From Herbiconiux sp. A18JL235 (lineage in GTDB: Bacteria; Actinomycetota; Actinomycetes; Actinomycetales; Microbacteriaceae): a stretch of DNA of 64,000 nucleotides. Numbering within the stretch: the first letter of the stretch is position 1; the number at the start of each line of letters is the position of its first letter. A program made the position numbers and the translations under genes. The stretch lies in assembly GCF_040939305.1 (NCBI RefSeq), contig NZ_CP162511.1, forward strand, positions 3,968,001 to 4,032,000, given 5' to 3'. A model generated the notes under the pieces. That model was given only the letters and a program-made list of their open reading frames with translations. It was not told the DNA's origin and did not search any database. Positions 8,566 to 16,627 of this stretch are shown one piece after another.

Positions 8566-9417
8566 GTGAACGCCGCGCAGCTCCCTCTCGACCGGATCGT
8601 GGGCGAGATCGACACACGCGGGTTCAGGGCGCACGGCGTGCACGTGCTCGTCGGCGACGACACCGCCGAGCACCGCTGGGCGCCCGACGTGCGGGAAGAC
8701 ATCCACTCCGTCGCGAAGGGCGTCTGCGCGCTCGCCATCCTCCGCGCCGCCGACGAGCGGCTGCTCTCGCTCGAGACGCCGGTGTCGCGGTACCTCCCGA
8801 ACGTCGAGTTCGGCGAGGGGTCGGATTCGATCACGCTGCGCCACCTCCTCACGATGACCAGCGGCATCGACCTGCCCTGGTCGCCCACCCTCATGACCGA
8901 CTGGCCCGACCTCGCCCTCGAGTTCCTCGGCCGCCCTTCCCGCGGGCGCGTGTTCCAGTACTCGAACGCCAGCACCTACACCGCGATGCGGGTGCTCGCC
9001 CAGGTCGTCGGCGACGCCGCGGACTACGTCGACCGGGTGGTGCTGCATCCGCTCGGCATCACGGATGCGGCGTGGGAGCGCTGCCCGCGGGGGTACCCGG
9101 CCGCGGGAGGCGGCCTGGCGCTCCGCACCGAAGAGCTCGCCCGCGTCGGGCGACTCATCCGCGATCGCGGTCGCTGGCAGGGACGCACGCTCGTCTCCGC
9201 CGAGGGTGTCGCGAAGATGCACTCGGACTGGGTGGCGGCCGGAACCGGCCCGGGTTACGAGCGCTACGCGTTCGCCGGCTGGGACGGGCCCGGCGCCGGC
9301 TGGCGCCTGCACGGGGCCCACGGCCAGATGATCGCCTTCACCCCCGACGCCGTCATCACGATCGCGGCCGACGATCACGAAGGGGCCGACGGCCTCCTCG
9401 GCTTTCTGATGCCATGA
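8566..9417 (+). CDS. Serine hydrolase, beta-lactamase/class C fold
   Basis: 283 residues, no signal peptide, so probably cytoplasmic. It carries the SxxK motif as SVAK (Ser48-Lys51), YxN as YSN (132-134) and a late HGAHG in place of the KTG motif, the pattern of esterase/peptidase-type serine beta-lactamase homologues. LRHLLTMTSGIDLPW is the conserved loop after the first helices. GTG start at 8566 with a GAGAG upstream. Divergent from the DUF6966-like gene. Its 3' end overlaps the convergent DUF916 gene by 62 bases. Substrate unknown; an ester- or amide-hydrolase role is as far as the sequence goes. Confidence 0.85.
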   Translation: MNAAQLPLDRIVGEIDTRGFRAHGVHVLVGDDTAEHRWAPDVREDIHSVAKGVCALAILRAADERLLSLETPVSRYLPNVEFGEGSDSITLRHLLTMTSGIDLPWSPTLMTDWPDLALEFLGRPSRGRVFQYSNASTYTAMRVLAQVVGDAADYVDRVVLHPLGITDAAWERCPRGYPAAGGGLALRTEELARVGRLIRDRGRWQGRTLVSAEGVAKMHSDWVAAGTGPGYERYAFAGWDGPGAGWRLHGAHGQMIAFTPDAVITIAADDHEGADGLLGFLMP

Positions 9418-10381
9418 CCCGACGGCGGATCACGAGGATGCTCGCGACGGCGACACCGGCGATGAGCACGATGACGGCGTAGAGACTCCACGGAAGCGCG
9501 ACGGTCCCGAACTCCTCTCCGACGGCATCCGTCGCCCCGGCCCCGAGACCGACCCCCTCGGGCGCGACCGCCATCGATCCGTGCACCCACCCGAGAGACA
9601 GCACGGGAACCTCGCGCACGACCTCGACCACCGAGCCGGGGATGATCTCGCTGAGCTGAGTGGGCGCCGTCGTGGTGTCGAGCAGGCCGAACGCGCCCGA
9701 GGCCGTCACCGTGTCGGTGCCGGTGAGGCGGGTGTTGCCGGTGTTGGCGAGCTCGTAACGGATGGTGACGGAACCGGGGGCGAACGGGTTCCAGCTCGGG
9801 AGGTACTCCGCGTGCACCTCGCCGACCTGCGCGGCGGGGGTGAGCTCACCCGCCACGCGCAGGTTGATCCGGGTGCCCAGGCGCCGGTCGACCGAGAGCG
9901 ACGTGGATGCGTCGGTGCTGGTGAGGGAGGTGACGATGCCGGCCGAGTGGTCGCCCGGGCGGGCGTCGGCGGGCACGCTGATGGTGAAGGGGATGTCGGC
10001 CGTCTGACCGGGCGACAGCTCGAGCGCACCGGTGTCGACGCGCACCCAGGTGCCGGCACCCACCGACGGGCTGCCGTCGACCAGCACGTCGATCTCGCCG
10101 CTCGACGCGGTGAACGCATCCGCTGCGTAGACCGAGAGCGGAAGTGGCTCGGTGCCGGTGTTGACCACGACCATCGTGTCGGAGATGACGGCACCCGGCT
10201 CGACGTCGTACGTGAAGTTCGCGCGCCCTGCACCGTTGGCGTTGTCGGCGGTCTTCACCGTCCAGGCCACACCGCCGTCCTCGGCGCGGGCTGCGGGTGC
10301 CAGCGCGGCGGAGGCAGAGGTGAGCAGGAGCGCGATGAGTGCTGCCAGCGCGAAGACGGGGGTGCGACGGGTGGTGGGCAC
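9356..10381 (-). CDS. DUF916 / WxL-interacting-protein-like surface protein with C-terminal TM
   Basis: 341 residues: signal peptide (ALAALIALLLTSASAALAPAARA), then a two-domain extracellular region and a TM helix (WSLYAVIVLIAGVAVASILVI) with a basic tail. WTVKTADNANGAGRANFTYDVEPG and DTMVVVNTGTEPLPLSVYAADAF match the peptidoglycan-binding domain called DUF916 in Gram-positive WxL-interacting proteins; a second Ig-like host-binding domain follows. GTG start with AAGGA 6 bases upstream, 67 bases after the HtaA-type gene, so one operon. In Firmicutes such proteins hold WxL-domain proteins on the wall; here the partner would be the neighbouring HtaA protein, whose C-terminus looks WxL-like (inference). 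Last 62 bases overlap the serine hydrolase. Confidence 0.75.
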   Translation of the reverse strand: MPTTRRTPVFALAALIALLLTSASAALAPAARAEDGGVAWTVKTADNANGAGRANFTYDVEPGAVISDTMVVVNTGTEPLPLSVYAADAFTASSGEIDVLVDGSPSVGAGTWVRVDTGALELSPGQTADIPFTISVPADARPGDHSAGIVTSLTSTDASTSLSVDRRLGTRINLRVAGELTPAAQVGEVHAEYLPSWNPFAPGSVTIRYELANTGNTRLTGTDTVTASGAFGLLDTTTAPTQLSEIIPGSVVEVVREVPVLSLGWVHGSMAVAPEGVGLGAGATDAVGEEFGTVALPWSLYAVIVLIAGVAVASILVIRRRVMASESRGGRRPLRDRRPRS

Positions 10382-10448
10382 GGGGGTTCCTTCTGGTCGA
10401 GGCGCGGGGAGGGGCCCCGGGTCATGCCGGGGCCCCGTGCACGGCGTC

Positions 10449-12260
10449 TTACTGCAGTGCGGTGATGGTGAGGGTGCTGGTGTAGTCGCCCGCGGTGGTG
10501 GTGCCGGGGATGACGAGCGACAGCTCGGCTCCCACCGTCGCGCTCACCGCGGAGGTGGATGAGGCGAGCACACGGGAGGAACCGAGACCGGTGCCGCCGA
10601 GCCGGGTCGAGGCGACCTCGGCGCCCCCGGTGACGGCCCCGGCGACCACCTTCGGCTTCCAGCCGAGGTAGCCCGCCGAGAAGGAGCCGCCCCCGGTGGA
10701 GGCGAAGTCGCCGGCCTGGCCGGAGATGCTCCACGTGAACGGTGCGGTTCCGCCGGCGCGGGTGTCGGTCACGACGATGTTGGTGAGCGAGCCGGCCGCG
10801 ACGAAGTTGCCGCCGTCCTGCACCGCGGTGCCGAGGTTGGCGGGCGAGGTGCCCTCGAAGGCCCAACCGAACGACCCGGTCGGGTTGTCGACCCAGTCGG
10901 GCACCTCCACGATGACGTCGGATGCTGCGGAGAACGCGAGGGGCGTGTACGTCTCGAAGGGGGCGTAGCTCGCGCCGCTTCCGGGATAGGTGTAGATTCC
11001 GAAGTTCCCGGCCGCGAGGTTCTGCGCCTCGGTGGTGGTGAGGGTGAGGTCGACGGAGAAGGTGCCGTCGGCCTTGAGCTCGATGGCTCCGGCGTTCGCG
11101 CCGCCGACCGTCGACATGCTCGCGGCGGGCAGCGCCCACTTCTGGGCGATGACCGATCGTGTGGAGGATGCCGCACCGGTCGACGGCTTCCACGCCTCGG
11201 CGAACTTGCCGAAGACGACGTAGGTACCGCTGAACTGCCCCGCCAGCGGCGGACGGGTGCCGTTCGTCGCCGTTCCCGACGGCAGGAACCCGCTGCCCGA
11301 CACGGTGACGGTCTCGCCCTGCGTCAGACCACTGGTCTTCGACACGGTCACCGTCGGCACCGACGCGACCGGAGCCGCGGTGTAGGCCACGGAGACCGCG
11401 CCGGCGGGCTTGCGCGTGTCGGCCGCTCCGCCCGAGGAGTACCAGTAGGAACCCTGCCCGGTCCTGCTCTGGAAGTCGACGAACGGCTGCGGGAACGCGC
11501 CCGCGTAGGCCCCTGAGGTCACCTGGGCGACGCCATCCGCGGGTGTGGTGACGGTGCGTCCGAGGTAGTCGGGCGTGACGGTGAAGCCGGTCGGCGTCAC
11601 GTCGACCCCGGTGAGGGTGGCGACGACCACGTCCTCGACGGGCTCGAGGGTCTCGAACTTGTCGGGGTCGTCCATGGAGGTGCCGTAGCCGCCGAGGGTG
11701 GCGGTGATGGTTCCCGTGCCGTCGGAGTCGACGGTGAGCGTGGGGTCGGTGATCCACGAGCGGGTCATGCCGGAGTAGTACGCGGAGGTGAAGGTGCCCG
11801 TCCACTGGATGACGGCGGTGTTCGCGTCGACGTCGACGGTGCCCGTGCCCGCGGAGATCTCGGCGACGTGACCCGAGTTCAGGCCGTTTCCGGTCGTGAT
11901 GGTGGTGCCTGAGGCGTCGGTGCGGAGCCCCGCGAAGGTCGCGTCGGCGTAGCTGCCATCCGCCTGCCGCTTGAGGATCTTGGTGTTCCCCTCGCTCTGC
12001 TTCCAGGTGCTCTGCGTGACGCGGTCGGCCGACGACGTCGCAGTGACGACACCGGCGGAGAGGAGGTTGACCGTCCCCGGCGCGAAGGCGGCGGCGTTCG
12101 ATTCGGCGTTCAGGCCCCAGCGGAAGACCGCGCCGTCGACGGTGGTCTCGGCGGCATGGGCGGGCGCGGCGGCGAGCACACCGCCCAGCGTGAGAGCGGC
12201 GACGGTCAGCCCCGCCAGGGCGGTGCGTCTGAATCGCCGGCGTGGTGTGGAGGAGTCCAC
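10449..12260 (-). CDS. Secreted heme-binding HtaA protein with HtaA-associated and WxL-like domains
   Basis: 603 residues from a GTG at 12260 (AGAAGGGA upstream). Signal peptide to about residue 37 (APAHAA). Residues 40-293 form an HtaA domain (VDGAVFRWGLNAES, YYSGMTRSWITDPTL, GYGTSMDD, PQPFVDFQSRTGQGSYWY), known in Corynebacterium to bind heme through a conserved Tyr. Residues 300-444 are a second module (VSGSGFLP, YVVFGKFAEAWKPSTG) that also occurs in the 15428-16627 protein. Residues 448-603 (GSFGWAFEG, IVVTDTRAGG, YLGWKPKV, TTTAGDYTSTLTITAL) resemble a WxL domain. There is no sortase signal or TM helix, so anchoring must be indirect. Divergent from hmuTUV with an iron box 72 bases upstream; expression on iron limitation is expected. 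Confidence 0.85.
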   Translation of the reverse strand: MDSSTPRRRFRRTALAGLTVAALTLGGVLAAAPAHAAETTVDGAVFRWGLNAESNAAAFAPGTVNLLSAGVVTATSSADRVTQSTWKQSEGNTKILKRQADGSYADATFAGLRTDASGTTITTGNGLNSGHVAEISAGTGTVDVDANTAVIQWTGTFTSAYYSGMTRSWITDPTLTVDSDGTGTITATLGGYGTSMDDPDKFETLEPVEDVVVATLTGVDVTPTGFTVTPDYLGRTVTTPADGVAQVTSGAYAGAFPQPFVDFQSRTGQGSYWYSSGGAADTRKPAGAVSVAYTAAPVASVPTVTVSKTSGLTQGETVTVSGSGFLPSGTATNGTRPPLAGQFSGTYVVFGKFAEAWKPSTGAASSTRSVIAQKWALPAASMSTVGGANAGAIELKADGTFSVDLTLTTTEAQNLAAGNFGIYTYPGSGASYAPFETYTPLAFSAASDVIVEVPDWVDNPTGSFGWAFEGTSPANLGTAVQDGGNFVAAGSLTNIVVTDTRAGGTAPFTWSISGQAGDFASTGGGSFSAGYLGWKPKVVAGAVTGGAEVASTRLGGTGLGSSRVLASSTSAVSATVGAELSLVIPGTTTAGDYTSTLTITALQ

Positions 12261-12331
12261 GGGTACATCCCTTCTCGACCTTCTCCAACGGGCCGACGCG
12301 CGCGTCAGCTGCGCCCGGGTGAGCGCGGAAG

Positions 12332-12350
12332 GCAGGTTAGCCTTACCTAA
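12332..12350. promoter_or_regulatory. DtxR/IdeR-type iron box 1
   Basis: GCAGGTTAGCCTTACCTAA matches the 19-bp DtxR consensus TTAGGTTAGSCTAACCTAA at 16 positions. It lies 72 bases upstream of the HtaA surface protein start and should repress that operon when iron is plentiful. Confidence 0.85.
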
Positions 12351-12377
12351 GCAGATCGCTGGGTTCCGGCGCAATGT

Positions 12378-12396
12378 TAAGGATAGGCTTACCTAA
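12378..12396. promoter_or_regulatory. DtxR/IdeR-type iron box 2
   Basis: TAAGGATAGGCTTACCTAA matches the DtxR consensus at 16 of 19 positions and ends 16 bases before the hmuT ATG. With box 1 it makes the whole heme locus a divergent iron-repressed promoter region. Confidence 0.85.
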
Positions 12397-12412
12397 ATTG
12401 GAGGCTCTACCC

Positions 12413-13504
12413 ATGATGCGCGCACGCCACTTCGTCGCTGCCGTCACCGTGCTCGCGGTGGCATTCGGCCTGACCGCCTGCGGTGCCGACGCGCCCTCGG
12501 GCACGTCCGGCGCCCCCGCCACCCCGCCACTGTCGGAGGTCACGCCGCTCGGCGATCCGCTGGAGTGGGAGGGGCCGTCCACGGCGGTCGCGGCATCGGC
12601 CGCCATCGACCCCATCGTCGACGGAGCTCAGGTGCTCCCGGTGACGGTCACGGATTCCCAGGGAACCTCCGTCACGGTGGCCGACGCGAGCCGCATCCTC
12701 ACGCTCGACATCTACGGCTCCCTGTCGCGCATCGTGTTCGAGCTCGGTCTCGGCGCATCCGTCGTCGCCCGCGACACCTCGAGCGGGTTCGCGGAGGCGG
12801 CAGCCCTCCCCGTCGTCACCGAGAACGGCCACGACCTGAACGCCGAGGCCATCCTCGAGGCGGCGCCCACGGTCATCCTCACCGACACGAGCCTCGGCCC
12901 GTGGGACACGATCCTGCAGCTGCGCGACGCGGGCATCCCGGTGGTCGTCGTCGACTCGCATCGCTCGCTCGAGTCGGTCGGGTCGCTCATCGGCCAGGTG
13001 GGTACGGCGCTCGGTGTGCCAGAACGCGCCGAGGCGCTCGCGGCGCGGAGCGACGCCGCGGTCGCGGAGAAGATCGCGCAGATCGCCGCGGTGGCCCCGG
13101 CCGACCCCGAGCAGAGACTGCGGATGATGTTCCTCTACGTGCGCGGTCAGTCGGGCGTGTACTACCTGTTCGGCGAGGAGTCGGGGGCCGACAGCCTCAT
13201 CCGCGCGCTCGGTGGGGTCGACGTCGCCGGCGAGATCGGCTGGAAGGGCATGCGGCCCGTCACCGACGAAGCGCTCGTGGATGCGAACCCCGACCTCCTG
13301 ATCATGATGACGAAGGGACTCGAATCCGTCGGAGGGGTCGACGGGCTCGTCGACCACCTCCCCGCCATCGCCCAGACGGATGCGGGGAGGAACAGGCGCG
13401 TCGTCGACATGTCCGACACCACCGTGCTCAGCTTCGGACCCGCCTCCGCCGAGGTGCTCGACGCGCTCGCGGTCGCCGTCTACGCCCCCGGGGCCACCGG
13501 ATGA
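12413..13504 (+). CDS. hmuT: Hemin-binding lipoprotein of heme ABC transporter
   Basis: 363 residues; signal peptide with LTAC lipobox (Cys23). Class III binding-protein fold: VTVADASRILTLDIYGSLSRIVFELG, the central helix, then a C-terminal lobe with GGVDVAGEIGWKGMRPVTDEAL and NPDLLIMM. Conserved in HmuT/HemT/PhuT proteins that hand heme to a FecCD-type permease. The ATG at 12413 has TTGGAGG about 9 bases before; GTG or TTG alternatives further up lack a ribosome site. First gene of a five-gene run linked by ATGA overlaps, directly under an iron box. Heme, not a siderophore, is supported by the HtaA proteins in the locus. Confidence 0.9.
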   Translation: MMRARHFVAAVTVLAVAFGLTACGADAPSGTSGAPATPPLSEVTPLGDPLEWEGPSTAVAASAAIDPIVDGAQVLPVTVTDSQGTSVTVADASRILTLDIYGSLSRIVFELGLGASVVARDTSSGFAEAAALPVVTENGHDLNAEAILEAAPTVILTDTSLGPWDTILQLRDAGIPVVVVDSHRSLESVGSLIGQVGTALGVPERAEALAARSDAAVAEKIAQIAAVAPADPEQRLRMMFLYVRGQSGVYYLFGEESGADSLIRALGGVDVAGEIGWKGMRPVTDEALVDANPDLLIMMTKGLESVGGVDGLVDHLPAIAQTDAGRNRRVVDMSDTTVLSFGPASAEVLDALAVAVYAPGATG

Positions 13505-14628
13505 GCGTGGCCACGGAACAGAGGCCTCTCGCCCAGGTCACCGCGACGTCCCCGCGCCGGGTGGCGCGGGCACCGCTGATGTTCGCCGCCCTCGGCGTCG
13601 CCCTGCTCGTCCTCGCGATCGTCTCGGCGGGCAGCGGGCAGCTGCACATCCCGCCCGCCGAGGTCGTGGGAGCTGCGTCGCGGGCGTGGAACGGGGCGGT
13701 CCAGTCGCTGGGGCTCGGATTCCTCTCCCTGCCCACGGGCGCGCCGATGACGCACGTCAACGCGGAGGCGACGCTGTGGCTCATCCGCGCACCGCGGCTG
13801 CTGATGGCGGTGCTCGTGGGCGCGGCGCTCGCGTCGGCCGGGGTCGTCATGCAGGGGGTGTTCCGCAATCCGCTCGCCGAGCCGGGGGTCATCGGCATCT
13901 CGTCGGGCGCGGCCGTCGGAGCATCCGCTTCCATCGTCTTCGGCCTCGCATTCCTCGGGCCGCTGACCCTTCCGGCTCTGGCGTTCGTCGGAGGCCTCGT
14001 GGCGATCGCTGTCGTGTACGCCGCGGCACGCGCTGACGGTCGCACCGAGGTCGTCACCCTGGTGCTGACCGGCATCGCGGTGAACGCCGTCGGTGGAGCC
14101 GCGATCGCCCTGTTCACCTATCTCGGGTCGACCCAGGAGCGGGAGCAGATCGTGTTCTGGCAGCTGGGCTCGCTCAACGGAACCCGCTGGGACGACCTCT
14201 CGATCGTCGCCCCGCTCACCGTCGTGGGCATCGCGGCGTGCGTCATCCTGTCACCCGACCTCGATCTGCTGGCACTCGGCGAGCGACAGGCCGAGCACCT
14301 CGGCGTGCGGATCGAGCGGCTCCGGATCGTCGCGATCGTCGTCATCGCGCTGCTCACCTGCGCGGCCGTCGCGTTCTGCGGCATCATCGGCTTCGTCGGT
14401 CTCGTCGTGCCCCACCTGATGCGCATGGTGCTCGGCCCAGGCCATCGCCTGCTCCTGCCCGCGAGCGCCCTGGGCGGGGCGGTGCTGCTGCTGGCCGCCG
14501 ACCTGGTCGCGCGCACCGCGGTGCCGGGCAGCGAACTCCCCATCGGGATGCTCACGGCCCTGATCGGTGGTCCGTTCTTCTTCTGGCTGCTGAGGCGCAC
14601 CCGGCGCCGCTCGGGAGGGTGGGGATGA
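13501..14628 (+). CDS. hmuU: Heme ABC transporter permease (FecCD family)
   Basis: 375 residues with about ten TM helices. FecCD signatures include WLIRAPRLLMAVLVGAALASAG, MQGVFRNPLAEPGVIGISSGA (the ATPase-contact loop), GIIGFVGLVVPHLMRM and the C-terminal ELPIGMLTALIGGPFFFWLL. It forms the homodimeric channel with HmuV. The ATG overlaps the hmuT stop (ATGA). Slightly longer N-terminus than usual (about 25 residues before TM1), probably cytoplasmic. Confidence 0.92.
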   Translation: MSVATEQRPLAQVTATSPRRVARAPLMFAALGVALLVLAIVSAGSGQLHIPPAEVVGAASRAWNGAVQSLGLGFLSLPTGAPMTHVNAEATLWLIRAPRLLMAVLVGAALASAGVVMQGVFRNPLAEPGVIGISSGAAVGASASIVFGLAFLGPLTLPALAFVGGLVAIAVVYAAARADGRTEVVTLVLTGIAVNAVGGAAIALFTYLGSTQEREQIVFWQLGSLNGTRWDDLSIVAPLTVVGIAACVILSPDLDLLALGERQAEHLGVRIERLRIVAIVVIALLTCAAVAFCGIIGFVGLVVPHLMRMVLGPGHRLLLPASALGGAVLLLAADLVARTAVPGSELPIGMLTALIGGPFFFWLLRRTRRRSGGWG

Positions 14629-15431
14629 GCGCGGTGCTGCGGGCGCGGGAGGTCACCGTCGACATCGGGGGGCGACGCATCCTCGACGGCGTCGACGTGG
14701 AGCTTCACGCCGGAGAGCTGCTGGTGCTCGTCGGGCCGAACGGCGCCGGCAAGTCCACCCTGCTGTCGGTGCTCGCCGGTGATCGCGCCCCCACCAGCGG
14801 GGTCGTCGAGCTGGACGGGGCGCTGCTCGACAGCCACCCCGTGGCGGAGCGCGCGCGGAAGCGCTCGGTGCTCACGCAGAGCAACGACGTCTCCTTCCCG
14901 TTCGCGGTCGAGGAGGTGGTGCGGATGGGGCGGGCGCCGTGGCGGCATCGACCCGAGGCCGCGCTGGATGACGAGATGGTCGCGGCCGCGATGGAGGCCG
15001 GTGAGGTCGAGGGCTTCGCGTCGCGCGCGGTGACCGCGCTCTCGGGCGGGGAGCGGGCGCGCACCGCGTTCGCGCGTTCCTTCGCCCAGCAGTGCCGCAT
15101 CGCCCTGCTCGACGAACCCACCGCGAGCCTCGACATCCGTCACCAGCATCGCGTGCTCGCACGCACCCGCGACCGCGTGCGCCGAGGTGGAGCGGCCGTC
15201 GTCGTGCTGCACGACCTCAACCTCGCCGCCGCCTACGCCGATCGCATCGCGCTGCTCGAGCGCGGCCGCCTCGCCGCCGTCGACGCACCTCGTGCCGTGC
15301 TCAGCTCCGCGCTGCTCACGCGCGTGTACCGGCACCCCATCCACGTGGCATCCGGGGTCGGGGACTCGCTGTGGGTGATCGCCGAGCCGTCCGCCACCGA
15401 CCATTCGGACATCGGAGAAGAATCAGCATGA
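14625..15431 (+). CDS. hmuV: Heme ABC transporter ATPase
   Basis: 268 residues, a complete ABC ATPase: Walker A GPNGAGKST, Q-loop TQSNDVSFPF, signature LSGGERARTAFARSF, Walker B CRIALLDEPTASLD, and switch His in VVLHDLNLAAAYADR. It powers the HmuU channel. ATG overlaps the hmuU stop and its own TGA overlaps the next ATG, so the heme genes are translated as a coupled set. The C-terminal 40 residues (LLTRVYRHPIHV) are typical of HmuV. Confidence 0.93.
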   Translation: MSAVLRAREVTVDIGGRRILDGVDVELHAGELLVLVGPNGAGKSTLLSVLAGDRAPTSGVVELDGALLDSHPVAERARKRSVLTQSNDVSFPFAVEEVVRMGRAPWRHRPEAALDDEMVAAAMEAGEVEGFASRAVTALSGGERARTAFARSFAQQCRIALLDEPTASLDIRHQHRVLARTRDRVRRGGAAVVVLHDLNLAAAYADRIALLERGRLAAVDAPRAVLSSALLTRVYRHPIHVASGVGDSLWVIAEPSATDHSDIGEESA

Positions 15432-16627
15432 ACCGTCGCTTCCGCCTCACCGCGAGCGCCGCCGCCGCCGTCGCCGGCGCCGTCGCGCTCACCGCGGGGA
15501 TGCTCGTCACCACCGCGACCCCGGCCTGGGCTGCCGGCAGCGTCTCCGTGACAGGCCCCGACGGGAGCGCCTCGGTGTCGGCGGACTACGCGACCGACAT
15601 CACGGTGAGTGGCACCGGCTTCCAGTCCATCCAGAACGGCTTCGGCGGCATCTACGTGCTCTTCGGCTGGGTCGATGACGCCGCGAGCGGCAGCTGGCGA
15701 CCCAGCTCCGGCGGCATCGTCGGCGAGGACTACCGCTACGTGCCCGATGCCGAGTCGGCCGACAACAACGGGTTCCAGCGCTTCCTCGCCTTTCCCGGCA
15801 GCCAGACGGAGAGCTCGGCCAACGGCACCCTCGCCGCAGACGGCTCGTGGACGGTGTCGATGGTCACCCCCGGCGCCACCTTCGAGAGTCAGGACCGGGA
15901 CGGGAACATCAGCGAGGTCGACTGCCGGCAGGTGACCTGCGGCATCATCACCATCGGCGCCCACGGTGTGAAGAACGCCAACAACGAGACCTTCACGCCG
16001 GTGTCGTTCGTCTCGGAGGCCGCCGCTCCGGCGGCGGAGGCGCCCGCCGCCGCGCCCAGCGCCGCAGGAGCGGTGCGCGTCGGGGTGGATGCGGCGACGG
16101 TAGCTGCAGGATCGTCGATCGTGTTCACCGGGCAGGGTTTCACGCCCGGCGAGCAGGTCGTCGCCTCCCTCGACGGAGGGCTGACGGCCGTGGGTCCGCT
16201 CACGGCAGGAACGCAGGGCGAGATCGCTGCCGCGCTGCCCGTGCCCCGCGACATCCGCGACGGCACCCACCTCGTCACGCTGCGCGGGGCGGGGTCGGGC
16301 AGCGTCGCCGAGACGGAGGTCACGGTCACGGGCGGGGTCGCCGCCTCTGCCGATGCGAGCAGCAGCGCGCCCGCCGCACCCGTGTGGGCGATCGTGCTCA
16401 TGCTGGGCTGCATCGCGCTGGCGCTCGTGCTGGTCGTGGCGAGCGTCATCACCGCCGTCGCCCGGGCCCTGGCGCGCCGCCGCGCGCGACGAGCGAAGCG
16501 CTCGGGTGAGGACGGGAGCGCGGCGGGCGCGGCCGCGGCGGCGGGCGCGGTCGCGGGGGCGGGGGCGGGCGCGCCACAGCAGCCGGCCGCTGCGCCCCCG
16601 GCTGCCGACGAGGCGGTGCTGCGATGA
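15428..16627 (+). CDS. Membrane-anchored surface protein with HtaA-associated domain
   Basis: 399 residues: signal peptide (ending AWAA), an extracellular domain at about 37-200 (VSGTGFQS, GIYVLFGWVDDAASGSWRPSSG, DGSWTVSMVTPG, CGIITIGAHGVKNANNETFTPVSF), an Ala/Pro linker, an Ig-like repeat (VGVDAATVAAGSSIVFTGQGFTPGEQV), a TM helix (VWAIVLMLGCIALALVLVVASVI) and a basic, then Ala/Gly/Pro-rich tail. The first domain is homologous in pattern to residues 300-444 of the HtaA protein at 10449-12260, but here has a Cys pair (DCRQVTC) and no HtaA domain. Position after hmuV suggests a heme relay or wall-spanning partner, comparable to HtaC/HtaB in Corynebacterium (inference). Confidence 0.75.
   Translation: MNRRFRLTASAAAAVAGAVALTAGMLVTTATPAWAAGSVSVTGPDGSASVSADYATDITVSGTGFQSIQNGFGGIYVLFGWVDDAASGSWRPSSGGIVGEDYRYVPDAESADNNGFQRFLAFPGSQTESSANGTLAADGSWTVSMVTPGATFESQDRDGNISEVDCRQVTCGIITIGAHGVKNANNETFTPVSFVSEAAAPAAEAPAAAPSAAGAVRVGVDAATVAAGSSIVFTGQGFTPGEQVVASLDGGLTAVGPLTAGTQGEIAAALPVPRDIRDGTHLVTLRGAGSGSVAETEVTVTGGVAASADASSSAPAAPVWAIVLMLGCIALALVLVVASVITAVARALARRRARRAKRSGEDGSAAGAAAAAGAVAGAGAGAPQQPAAAPPAADEAVLR

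Noticed and set aside
8526..8975. Upstream extension of the small DUF6966-like gene
   Set aside because: It overlaps the serine hydrolase coding start and has no motif; the GTG at 8525 fits the conserved domain.
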